From Hsuehochloa calcarea (Eukaryota > Streptophyta > Magnoliopsida > Poales > Poaceae): a DNA stretch of 64,000 nucleotides. Where the stretch lies: positions 18,423,098-18,487,097 of the forward strand of contig CM070602.1 in the NCBI GenBank assembly GCA_036346395.1. Reading direction: 5' to 3'. The translations under genes were made by a program, and so were the position numbers. The notes under the pieces were generated by a model. That model saw only the letters and a program-made list of their open reading frames with translations. It was not told where the DNA came from and ran no database searches. Below are positions 34,401-43,768 of the stretch, piece after piece (the first letter of the stretch is position 1; each line of letters begins with the position of its first letter).

Positions 34401-35610
34401 CCGGTCGTACCACTGAGGAGATGCGATCGTACTGGGGTGCAACAGAATGCAAACCGATGATTGAAATTTTGAGGAGAAGTTATATATCATGTTGTAATTT
34501 GCTCCAAAATTTTCACGAAGAAACATAAACCACTTTTGGAGTATTTCCAACTATATGCCAAAATTAAAACTCTTTTGGAGATAGTTTTTAACAAATTATA
34601 CCTTCATTTTTCAAAAGAAGCTCATTTTCAATAAATTTCTTTGAGATTGCCAAAATGAGCATGTGAGGCTGTTTTTAGCATCCATTTGCATCTATGCGTT
34701 TGAAATACCCTTATGAGCCAATGTATGTTAATAATTTGGTTTCAATGGGCAAAACTCACTTAAGTGCTAGAAAGTGACCACTTAGGTTAAAATAATATTT
34801 TGGATGAGTTTCGAAATCAAATAACTTTGGCTATGTTTGCCTTTTGGAAATCTTTTGAATACCAAAAAGGTTTAGAATATCCAACTCTATGATATTCATT
34901 TTGGGATGGTTTTCAAATTATTTCTAGAATAGATTATACACAAAAATCTAGTTTATATCAAAAACAATATAGTATGATCTGAAATTTTGGCTAGAAACTC
35001 AATTTCACTTAAAATAGGTTTTTATTGAATCAAAACCTATGTGAAAGCTTTGAAAAGCATTTGTATACATTTTGCAGCTAATTTTTCAAAATATTACTAA
35101 TAGTTATGAGATTTTTGACTTTTTGGCTAAACAACTCAATTTTAAAAAACATTACTAGCACTTAATTTATTTGAGCACACTTAGGGATGTGATATACGTG
35201 TATATAACTTAGCACTCCCCCTTAATGTGCCACCTACCATCTTTATCAAGATTTCAATAACAAAGTTTTTAGACAAGAGAAAGAATACCCTTTTTAAAAT
35301 ATCTTCATGGAATGCAAACTACACGAGGTAAAAGGGCTAGATACTTCAATATAAATACTTATTTCCGAGATAGCATTAGTTCTTGATATGAAATAATCAT
35401 CTTCAAGCTTGGCTCTAGTTTTACACATGGTAAATCCACCTCTTCATGGATGAGTCAAGCCTCTAATGCCTTTCCAAGTACCTATTAAGTATTTAAACAC
35501 CTTTTGGTACTCAAACTGGGTTGAGTCCTTGAATGTTAGTCACAAGAGATTTGAGCACCCAAATGACCCTAGCAATATATTTATGTAAGCTAACACTTTT
35601 AGCAAACACA
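31406..35610. other. Internal non-coding region of the minus-strand element
   Basis: About 4 kb of AT-rich DNA with only short open frames. I see no pol domain on either strand. A purine/pyrimidine tract (31412-31425) marks the 3' end on the minus strand. At 34340-34440 a GC-richer block carries GGTCAGACCG-type near-palindromes, like those seen at 62760-63010. Confidence 0.5.
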
Positions 35611-35649
35611 TTGCCATTTTTATTTTTTTCTAAGCAAATAATAATAATT

Positions 35650-38600
35650 ATAGATAATTAGCTTAGGAGTGATACCTTTGGGACAATCCTTACTAAAATA
35701 TCCCCTTTTTCGGCAATTGTAGCAAGTTTGACGTTTTCTTCCGTCCTTTGTCTTGCTTATTACCGGCTTGCCTCTCTTTTGATTGTCTTGACTTGACATC
35801 AATTTTATTTTGGCACACCGACGCATTATCGCCCTTCTAATTGCATCCAAAGCACTTGATATTCTTCGTGTGTCTTGGATTATGTCTTGTCTTGCTATTC
35901 TCCTTCTTCTTTGAAGTGAAGCCAATTCCACTCTTGCCTTGCAAGTTTCTTTGCTTTCTCAATATGTCATCTTTCTTTGCTTTCTCAATATATCATCGAG
36001 AGGACCCTTCCCTTTGAAGCTTCTTTCCAAGTTATTTTTTAATTTTGTGACTTGGGTCTTGGGCTCTTTGTTTTCCTCTATAAGGTTAGTATCACAAGAT
36101 ATAGAGGAAGTAGAAGTGTCTATTTTTTTTAGCAACAAGACATATCAAGCAAATCATCACACGAAGTGGATATACTAGCCTTAGATGTAATGCAAGGGTT
36201 AGCAACTACACATGATATATTATCTAATAAATCACATGTTATGTCTATATCCACTTTGGACTTATTGAGCTCCTTTTTTGAGGAGAGCTTCATGTTTATC
36301 TTATAAAACATTTGTAACACCCCAGCCCAACACTGAGCCTAGAATGCCACCACACTTCTCTCTAAACTAATAATTATCAACACACTATAAAAATTACAGC
36401 AGGAAAACAGCAATAAACATATCCATGGATCACAAAAGAACATGCATAATTATGGATCAAACGATAATAAATAATCAATGGGAATGAAACCAGGTAAACA
36501 GTCCAAAATAGCATCAACCAATGATTCCAAATTATTAAAGCAAATAGTCTAGTCCAAATGTTGTCCTAAACTTTATTCAACCACTAACATGTCCAAGAGT
36601 AAATCAATTGTGAATGAAAAGATTATGAAGGTAAATGATCATAAGTGATCCATGTGCTCTACTCGCTCTCAGTTACGGCATCCTCGAAGATCACCTAAAG
36701 ACAACAATAGAGCAAGGGTGAGTCCACGACTCAGCAAACACATCCATAAACAACGAACAATAATAAATCAACAGCATTCAATAACTTCATTATCATCACA
36801 TGCACTTCCATTAATATTCTCATGCTGTTTCTTTCCATTTGTTTAACACACATTAATCTCATTTATGAATGCAACTCTAATCTACATGTCCACATGCACT
36901 TCTTTCGCGTATACCGGTATAGCATGAGTGAATGCTCGCGACAACATTCACTCTCAAGCCCGTTCCTCCATAAGGATCGGGGACCTCCTCCACTCCCGTG
37001 GAGTTGTGATCAATCATGATCACCTTCTCTTATGCAAAGATGCTTATGAATGCAAACATGCAAACTCCATCATAAACATCATATCCAACTTTTCATCATG
37101 CTTGTCAACAACGATATAAACATACCAATTATTTGTTTGCAATTAAACAAAATAAAAGCACAACAATAATGGTAATGGAAAATAAAGAAAACAGTGATCA
37201 ATCATTGATCGCTGTCTACCATGCACTTGCCTTTACTAGTTGCGACGCACGATTTGGCTAGCAGATGGCAACAAGTACGACGCCTCTCCTACATTAAATA
37301 TTCAAATTTCAATACAAGCTACAGCATCATAAGAACAACCATCAATCGACATCGCTCCTACACGTCCCCAAATATACCACGTTACTCCGGTACCGAAAAG
37401 TTACCCATTGCGGTCTTAGTACTAAAACGAACGTAACTTTTGACTCGAAAGTCCGATCACCACAAACCACCCCATTCTGGATTCTTCATAAAATTATCCA
37501 CATTTTCTTAGATTACAAAGACTTCTAATTAAATCATCTAACCCTCCGTTTCTAGCCCAGAAAGCCGGTATGTCCGCTTCGGAACAGCAGTCTTACTAAA
37601 TTCATAACTTTTGTTTTACTCAACCAAAATTCGCGTTCTCAGATTCTACAGAACCATTGGACAATTATCTACATCTTTCATGTAGATCAAAAACTCTAAT
37701 TAAGCTATTTACTATTTTTAATCTACAGTCTACCAAAACAGCGCCGAAAGACGGCAACCGTAAAAACAGCGGTCTTCCGAAAATCATAACTCAAATTCTA
37801 CTTTTCCGATTGACATGATTAAATATGCTATAGAAAGATATCGAAATTATCTACAATTAACTAGTAGATGAGATTTCCAAAATTCGTCATTACGGTACCC
37901 GAATAAATCGTTCAACAGAACAGCCTATTCTCTTCTACCACTGTTGAAGTTTTCACGTAGCCATACAAAATACAGGACTCAATTAACTAGTAGCTAGCAA
38001 TTGCATGCAGATTCCATAAGATCAATTCCTAGCAGTGCACTAAAATTTAATCAAACACTAATCGCAACCCTCTTAATTAATTGCTAGCATTAGTATTATC
38101 TAATTGACCTCTAATCATGCATGCACAACAATGATTATCTATCCAAGGCAGTATACAAGATGTATTCCCCGTATGATTCGATCAGCACTAAGAACAAACA
38201 AAGGAAATACAAACCGAATTAGCGGCAGTGCGAAGCGATCGCAGCAGAGAACGATCCAATAGCAGAAATTGGCAACTGCGCGCGAGTTTGGCTCGGCTTC
38301 TGACGACGCACAGCGTCCACGGCGAGAATGTGATCGGCAGCAGAGCGGCAGCAGCGCGCAGAGAAAAGCAATTGGGCGGCTCGGCTCGGTGCACAGAAGA
38401 AGCTGCGGCCTTCGGCGCTTCGCGTGGCGAAGTGGCTCGGACACGCAAGACAGTGTCCACATGCAAAGCGGCGAAGAATCACCCAATGGCAGCAAGAACT
38501 AACGACAAAGCGATCGGCAGCTGGCTTCTTCAGGCGCAGCAGCACATGCGCAGCAATTCGGCTCGGCGGCTCCACGCGCAGCAGCAGAGGGCGCGCCCAC

Positions 38601-39240
38601 GCCATGCAGGCTCGGCGCCTGCACACGTATGGTCGGCAATGAAGCAATTGGATGGCGGCGGCAACGCAAAAAACAACAGGAAAGAAATTTGGCTGGCGCG
38701 GCGCAAGTCTCCAGGGGAAAGAAAAGAAGCTGGCGGCGGTGGAAAAATAAATGGCTAGGGTTTTCTAAAAACTCACAAACTATTTATATAGCTCTAAAAA
38801 TTCTGAAATATTCTATTTTTCACAAATTCTTTTTATTTAATTACGCACAATCCCTTAAGACGTGATTATTAATATTAATATTATTATTATTTTCAGAGTA
38901 TCACAACATTATAATTATTTTGAAGTGAGACATATTTTTTCTTCAAAACTTTGAATTTTGATTTCTCCTTTCTTAAATACTCATTAAGCTCCTCAAACAT
39001 ATCCATCAGCTCATCATATAAGGGCTCATCATTATTTACCTCTTTATTACCTTTAGCCATAAAGCAATGAGGTGATGTAGATGAAGTTGAGATCTCATCG
39101 TTGTCGGAGCTAGAGATTGAGCATTCTTCTCCTGACATCTATTCTTATGTGCAATCATCATTGGTTGAGGTGAACTTTTCATAATTATCTTGAAGATAGG
39201 TCCGCATCTCATTAACGTTCTTGAGATTACATATGACATC
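35650..39240 (-). pseudogene. gag pseudogene of the minus-strand element, split by a solo LTR
   Basis: On the minus strand the 5' part (39138-38906) encodes HCFMAKG and YDELMDMFEELNEYLRKEKS, a coiled-coil-like gag segment common in rice copia-type elements. After the insertion (36313-38905) the gag continues at 36307 with NKSKVDIDITCDLLDNISC and VVANPC. Further on, CYNCRKRGYFSKDC (about 35732-35691) is a CCHC zinc knuckle in which the His is replaced by Tyr. At the rejoined junction one codon reads as a stop. The frame is broken in several places, so no functional gag is expected. Confidence 0.75.
36313..38905. mobile_element. Solo LTR (TGTAACACCC family), second copy
   Basis: Starts TGTAACACCCCAGCCC at 36313 and ends CAGAGTATCACA at 38905, with a perfect 5-bp TSD, ACATT, at 36308-36312 and 38906-38910. 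It interrupts the minus-strand gag. A TATATAAATAG box on the minus strand at about 38779-38790 suggests that its own promoter reads leftward. GC-rich open frames at 38139-38758 lie next to this promoter and have no domains. Its terminus and an internal GTGAGTCCA..ACTCAGCAAA block match the copy at 27150. Confidence 0.88.
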
Positions 39241-39544
39241 GAATATCTCTATACTCAAAGTACTAAATAAAACGTTAATTGCTTAAGCGTCGAGATGTGA
39301 GCATTTCTCTTCCTCAATAGTTGGAGCAAGAGGATCCTTTAGAGGAGAAAAACCTACATCTACAATCCACTAAATTTTAGGGCTCGTGGCTTTAAAATAA
39401 CATGACATGCAGATTTTCTAAATATTATAATTTGTTCCATCAAATAGAGGTGTCTCACTAAGGTGCACCATATCTCTAGTCGCCATCCTTTAACTCTCTA
39501 GGCGATGAACCCTAATAAATGAGAGACCAAACTCTGATACTACT

Positions 39545-40620
39545 TGTAAGATCGAGGAAGCCGACTAGAGGGGGGTTGAATAGATGGTTTTAAAATCTTT
39601 GGGCTAAAACTGAGTTTTATGCGGAATTATAAATTAATTCAGTTTTGCTCAATTAAAACCTAAATAAACTAATATTGACTAAGTGCACCAACATGCTAAT
39701 ACTATTGACAATGATAGCAATTATAAAAGACATGTAAGCAATTTAATTCTAGGAATGTAAATTGCACAAAGTAAAGTACAAGAAAATAAACCACAATGAC
39801 ACAAGAATGTTTTACCGTGGTGTTCGGAGACTTGCCGGTCTCCCCTAATCCACATTGAGATAAGCCCAAACAAATTGGACCATCTCCACAAATTAAGCCA
39901 AACACCTCAATTTCACTAGTGGTAGCTCTTTCCCGCTCTGGGTAGGTGGGCTCCAACCTTCACAACACTCCAGGCCTCTTCACAATCTTCTTTGAAGAGA
40001 TTACCAAACACGATGCCTCCAACGCCGTCTAGGTGTTGACAAACACAAAGAGTAATAAGCCAAGCCATTTGTTTGACTCTCACCACATGAATGAATGCAC
40101 AAGTTCAAGTGGATACGAAATCCAACTCTAGATGCAACATATGCAATTAGAGATTTCTCTCCTTGCTCACAAGATGCAACACATGCACAATTAAGAGGAG
40201 AGGCTTACACTAGCTCAATAGAATGAAATGAGATGCCAAAGGTTGTCTCACATCTGGCCAAAGGGGTATTTATAGCCCCCACCACAAAAACTAGCCGTTA
40301 AGAGCAGAAATCATCAAAACTCAGCAAATGTGGTAATACCGCTGTAGAAATCCGGTATTACCGCCCCCAATGTTCAACGGTTGCAAAGGGCACATTAAAT
40401 GCTAAAAAAACTAGCCGTTTTTTGTTTTGGTGCGGTAATACCACTGTACAAATCCGGTATTACCGTTCTGCAGTAGTACTACTCTTCTCGGGCGGTATTA
40501 CCGTAGTCCAATTTTAGCAGAAACGACACTCGGGAAAAAAAGTCATAACTTTTAACTTCAATATCGGAATTGAGTGATCTTGGACTTATAGAAAGCTTAT
40601 TCAGATGGCTACACAACACA
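39545..40620 (-). repeat. Right (5') LTR of the minus-strand element
   Basis: Begins TGTAAGATCGAGGAAGCC at 39545, next to the inverted primer site, and probably ends ACACAACACA at 40620. It contains several GGTATTACCG-type palindromic motifs (for example near 40355, 40460 and 40495). A likely TATA box on the minus strand is at about 40268-40275 (rc of GTATTTATAGCC). Confidence 0.6.
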
Positions 40621-40721
40621 CCTATTTGATTCATCCCTTCACGAGATCAAGTGGCAGATGGTTTTACGAAACCATTGAATTCAAGTGCAATATCAATCTT
40701 CATCGGTTGTGATTGAGGGGC
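40621..40721 (+). pseudogene. copia RNase H C-terminal tail
   Basis: The frame reads FIPSRDQVADGFTKPL, the conserved end of copia RNase H, followed by a short tail and the purine tract just before the 3' LTR. It shows that copia sequence resumes here and that the reverse transcriptase is missing between 30322 and this point. Confidence 0.8.
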
Positions 40722-40913
40722 CGTTAAGACAAATCCTGTGACCGTATATAGTAGGATCCATGTATAGTTGGTAACAACCGAATCATATCTCCCAATTATA
40801 GGGATTGATACGAGCATTGATTGTAAATCACCTTGTGTATAAATACGAAAAGATATGTGACCTGCTAAGGTACACAAGTCAGAAAAATCCTGAATCATTG
40901 CTTCTTTTCTATA
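40722..40913 (+). repeat. 3' LTR of the copia element
   Basis: 192 bp, homologous to 26223-26395. It has an extra segment of about 20 bp (around GTAGGATCCATGTATAG, near 40750-40770) and a first base changed from T to C (CGTTAAG). It ends TTTTCTATA directly before the TSD copy ACTTG. Confidence 0.88.
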
Positions 40914-40918
40914 ACTTG

Positions 40919-41716
40919 GACTAGCAGATTTAGCAAGTGCCTCGACCACAACTCATTGTCCCTCGTAGTATGTACGCGCGGCTGCAGCTGCATCTGCATC
41001 TTAACCGGCGCCGCCGTCGCTTGAGCTCTCCGCCGCTGGCACACCGAGATGAAAACGAGGGACAGGCGCGGCGATACCCGTTCCGCTGGTGAACCCACCG
41101 CTCAAATTGTGCCGCATTGCAGCTTACGCTTGTAGCGCAGGTCCATAAAAGACCACAAATATGTTTCATTTTCTTTGCTATGGCCAACATCCCCACTGGT
41201 TTTTTCTCCTTGCTAATATAAATTCTCAACAGCCTGCTGAATTTTTTGTGGGGAAAAAAAACATTCCCAGAGTTTTGCTTGTTAGGGGAATCAGGGTCGT
41301 CAAAAAAAAAAAAAAAAAAAGATCGCAAATATGCCGTCTATTCTGCGAGATTTCGTTTGATATAATACTTTAGCGGAACGGAGTAATTAGATGTGTACAT
41401 CTAAAGGTGCAAAAATTTGACTGATTTCCTCAATTTTGTTAGTCAATAAACGCACAGCAAATCCTACATTTTTTTTTCTCGTGCTAACATGCATGCTTGG
41501 CAGTCTCTCGCACTGCTTACACACAAAAAAAATTGGCGCAACTGCTTAACGTTAAACTAAACACAACTAAGCTGATGCCTTTGTTGAACGAGGGTAGACT
41601 CGAGGTTAAAAAACATAAGCACTAGGATATCATCATCATTAATTCATTACGATCATGAAACAACAGAGAACAAATTAGATGCCGAGCCTCCACCCATCCA
41701 CCCATCCATCCATCCA
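40919..41716. other. Intergenic; no supported gene
   Basis: Contains an A17-18 run near 41300-41318 and a CCAT microsatellite at about 41694-41718. A minus-strand frame at 40930-41328 has no recognisable domain and includes a phenylalanine run from the A tract, so it is not called. Confidence 0.5.
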
Positions 41717-41986
41717 TCATCCGGCGTTGGATTCGGCATCAGACGCTTCGCGTCCGGATCTCTCGCCGACGACGACGCCTCCACCATTGGCACCAGCCAC
41801 CGCGCGATCATCCCTCCTCACCCGCCGCCGCCGTCGCCGCGCCCGCGGCGCCGGAGCCCCCACGACATCTCCCCTCAGCTGCAGCAGGACCTTGCCGCAC
41901 GAGTCGCAGGAGACGCACTCGTCCTCCCTCCTGACGCGGCGGAGCACGCCGCAGTGGCTGCACCAGCAGCACGCCATGAGGGCCAT
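41717..41986 (-). CDS. Possible small zinc-ribbon protein (uncertain)
   Basis: A minus-strand frame of 89 codons from the Met at 41986 encodes MACCWCSHCGVL followed by CVSCDSCGKVLLQLRG. The pattern CxxC, about 15 residues, then CxxCGKVL is that of a TFIIB/BRF-type zinc ribbon. Downstream the protein is Arg- and Gly-rich and ends without a further domain, so it may be a first exon, a small stand-alone protein or a fragment. An upstream in-frame Met at 42019 would add 11 residues. A plus-strand frame at 41679-42326 overlaps completely but has no recognisable feature. No splice sites or promoter could be set with confidence. Confidence 0.35.
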   Translation of the reverse strand: MALMACCWCSHCGVLRRVRREDECVSCDSCGKVLLQLRGDVVGAPAPRARRRRRRVRRDDRAVAGANGGGVVVGERSGREASDAESNAG

Positions 41987-42019
41987 CGATCGCCGCGACG
42001 CCGGCACGGACAGCGTCAA

Positions 42020-43768
42020 ACCTATGGGGCGGCTTTTCGAGAGGATTCACGTGCGGCGAGGCTACGAGTTCCGAAGGTGTTGGGGGTGTCAACAATCCAT
42101 TGTGCTCGACTGCTCGATTTCCGGGTTTCTGACTGTACGGTATCGCTCCTCGACCCCGTGCAATGCTTGTTATAGATACAGGGTGGACGAGTCCACTCCG
42201 AGGCCGGTCAAGAACCGAGTCAGGATGGGAAACCAACACGTTTTAGCTGTCGGTTTCTTGGCAGCCAAGTTTTTTCTGTGGTTACTTGATTTAGTAGCGG
42301 TATTATTACTGGATAGGTTTGCTTGAATCCATCCTAAACGGAGTACGGTTCCGATGGAAGATTCAGGACTTACATAATCGGACGAGTGCAATGATAAACA
42401 AAGCGTAGACCGTACGTAATATATAAATTGTATGCCGCCTACGAAGAGCATGTAACTGGAACCGGAAGGTAATGGAAGAAATTACCTAAAAGAGGCACCT
42501 CAAATGTTACGATCAGGGACGAAACAGAGCATTGCCTTCTAGGCCCCGTTTACAGGGTCTTGATCTCACATACGAGGGTGACGAGATCCAAGGGGGATTT
42601 ATGAACGTGGTTTTTGCACATATACGTATGATCATACACTATCTATTTTCGTCGTTGAAGTGCTTCAAGCTGCCTTTATTTTGCAATAATCCCCCCTCCT
42701 TTCTCTCCCTTCTCTCCGGCAAGCAAGCCGCGCCGCCCCCACACCCCATCGCTGCCCAACGCGCCGATGCCTCAAGCCGCTCCGCCCCACTCTGCGATGC
42801 GCCACTGCTCCACCCTACCGGAAACCTAAACAAACCCTGCACCGCTGTTGAAAAGGGTTTCCGACGGCGTGGCAGGTAGCGGCGACACGGGGGCGCCGTG
42901 GCTGACTGGACGTTGGGGGAGAAAGAAGTGAACGTTGGGGGAGAAAGAAGAGGAGAGAGGAGGGGAAGGGAGGGGAAGGGAGGATATTTTTGCAAAGAGC
43001 ACCAATCTTGGAGCACTTGAGCGGTAAGGATAGTACATAAGATTATATGTACATGTGGCTGTGATTTATTCATAATTTATTTGGGAATTTGTCGGATTTT
43101 AGTCCTAAGGATTCGAAGAGTTCCAAAGTTTTCCAGGATGGGCCGGAATTTTGTTGACCACGATTCAAATGGGCCTGCTCTACCCAGGGACCAGTCTTTT
43201 ATGTTGTTCTGTGACAAAATCAAATTGTTTTTTATTATGTTAAAATGAAAAACATAACTTATCCATTGCCGATATTTCATTCTGCTGCAGAGAGTGGGGT
43301 TTGTTAGTTTGGCCGCAGCTCAGATGCGGAATAGTTTGTACCAAGATCCCCATCCCTAAAAAGGCAAGACAAAGCCTGCAGCAATGCTGCAGTACAACCT
43401 TAAATCTATCTCTCGCCTGGACAACAATCATTATAATATTTCACATATACGGATATACCATTGATCGACCGCCTCTCCAGGCTCCGGACCAAATGTTTCA
43501 ACCACATCATAATATGCTAGTTTCAAGTCTAGGACTACCAATTCCAAGCGTAAGTTCTTAGTTCTTACTACTGTCACAGTGATCAACACTCTTAACAGTC
43601 AACAGATTCAAAAGTGGCTATCTACTTTCGTAGTCCATAACATACAAAAAAAACTAAAACCAACGTTCATAAAAAAAGCATATTGCTTGCCAAACATAGC
43701 AAGAACGGCAAATCTATCGAAATTGCTTCCCTGCGTGCCATCGCTATATTTGTGTGATACACCGAAAA
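42020..43768. other. Intergenic and 3' flank of the DUF21/CBS gene
   Basis: GC-rich parts near 42720-42900, then a GA-rich stretch (42915-42985) with two copies of GAACGTTGGGGGAGAAAGAAG. At 43284-43310 the sequence TTCATTCTGCTGCAGAGAGT repeats, with one change, a piece of exon 10 of the neighbouring gene (45780-45806). The 3' UTR of that gene should lie just below 43769; no clear poly(A) signal was identified. Confidence 0.45.

Larger units (their letters stand above)
30323..40620 (-). mobile_element. Minus-strand LTR element with gag only (LARD-like), nested in copia
   Basis: Both ends carry related LTRs beginning TGTAAGATCGAGG at 30323 and 39545. On the minus strand the right LTR is the 5' one: its inner end abuts an inverted Met-tRNA primer site (CTCTGATACTAC, 39532-39543), and a purine tract (rc of CCCCCCTTTTTGGTGATTGA) lies at 31412. 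A gag frame with a zinc-knuckle-like motif reads leftward from about 39240 to 35650, but no protease, integrase or reverse transcriptase was found in the remaining 4 kb. That makes it a gag-bearing non-autonomous element. The right end at 40620 is inferred from where copia RNase H sequence resumes; no TSD was found. Confidence 0.65.
26218..40918 (+). mobile_element. Ty1/copia LTR retrotransposon, host of three nested insertions (TSD ACTTG included)
   Basis: The element proper is 26223-40913. A perfect TSD, ACTTG, lies at 26218-26222 and 40914-40918. The 5' LTR is 26223-26395 and the 3' LTR 40722-40913. A Met-tRNA primer site (TGGTATTAGAGC) follows the 5' LTR at 26396-26407 and a purine tract (GATTGAGGGGC) precedes the 3' LTR. 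Protease, integrase and the tail of RNase H are recognisable, in copia order, on the plus strand. Gag is missing and reverse transcriptase was not found. Two elements inserted directly into it (27150-29474 and about 30323-40620) and a third lies inside the latter. All three add about 12.6 kb; the copia remainder is only about 2 kb. Confidence 0.88.

Noticed and set aside
38139..38758. GC-rich open frames on both strands
   Set aside because: They lie inside a TSD-bounded solo LTR, next to its promoter, and have no domains.
30318..40625. TSD for the minus-strand gag-only element
   Set aside because: CTGGG before the left LTR has no match after the right LTR; a deletion of copia sequence at this junction probably removed it.
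41679..42326. 215-codon plus-strand frame overlapping the zinc-ribbon ORF
   Set aside because: No recognisable domain; its Ser/Pro/Arg-rich start comes from a CCAT repeat and GC-rich DNA.
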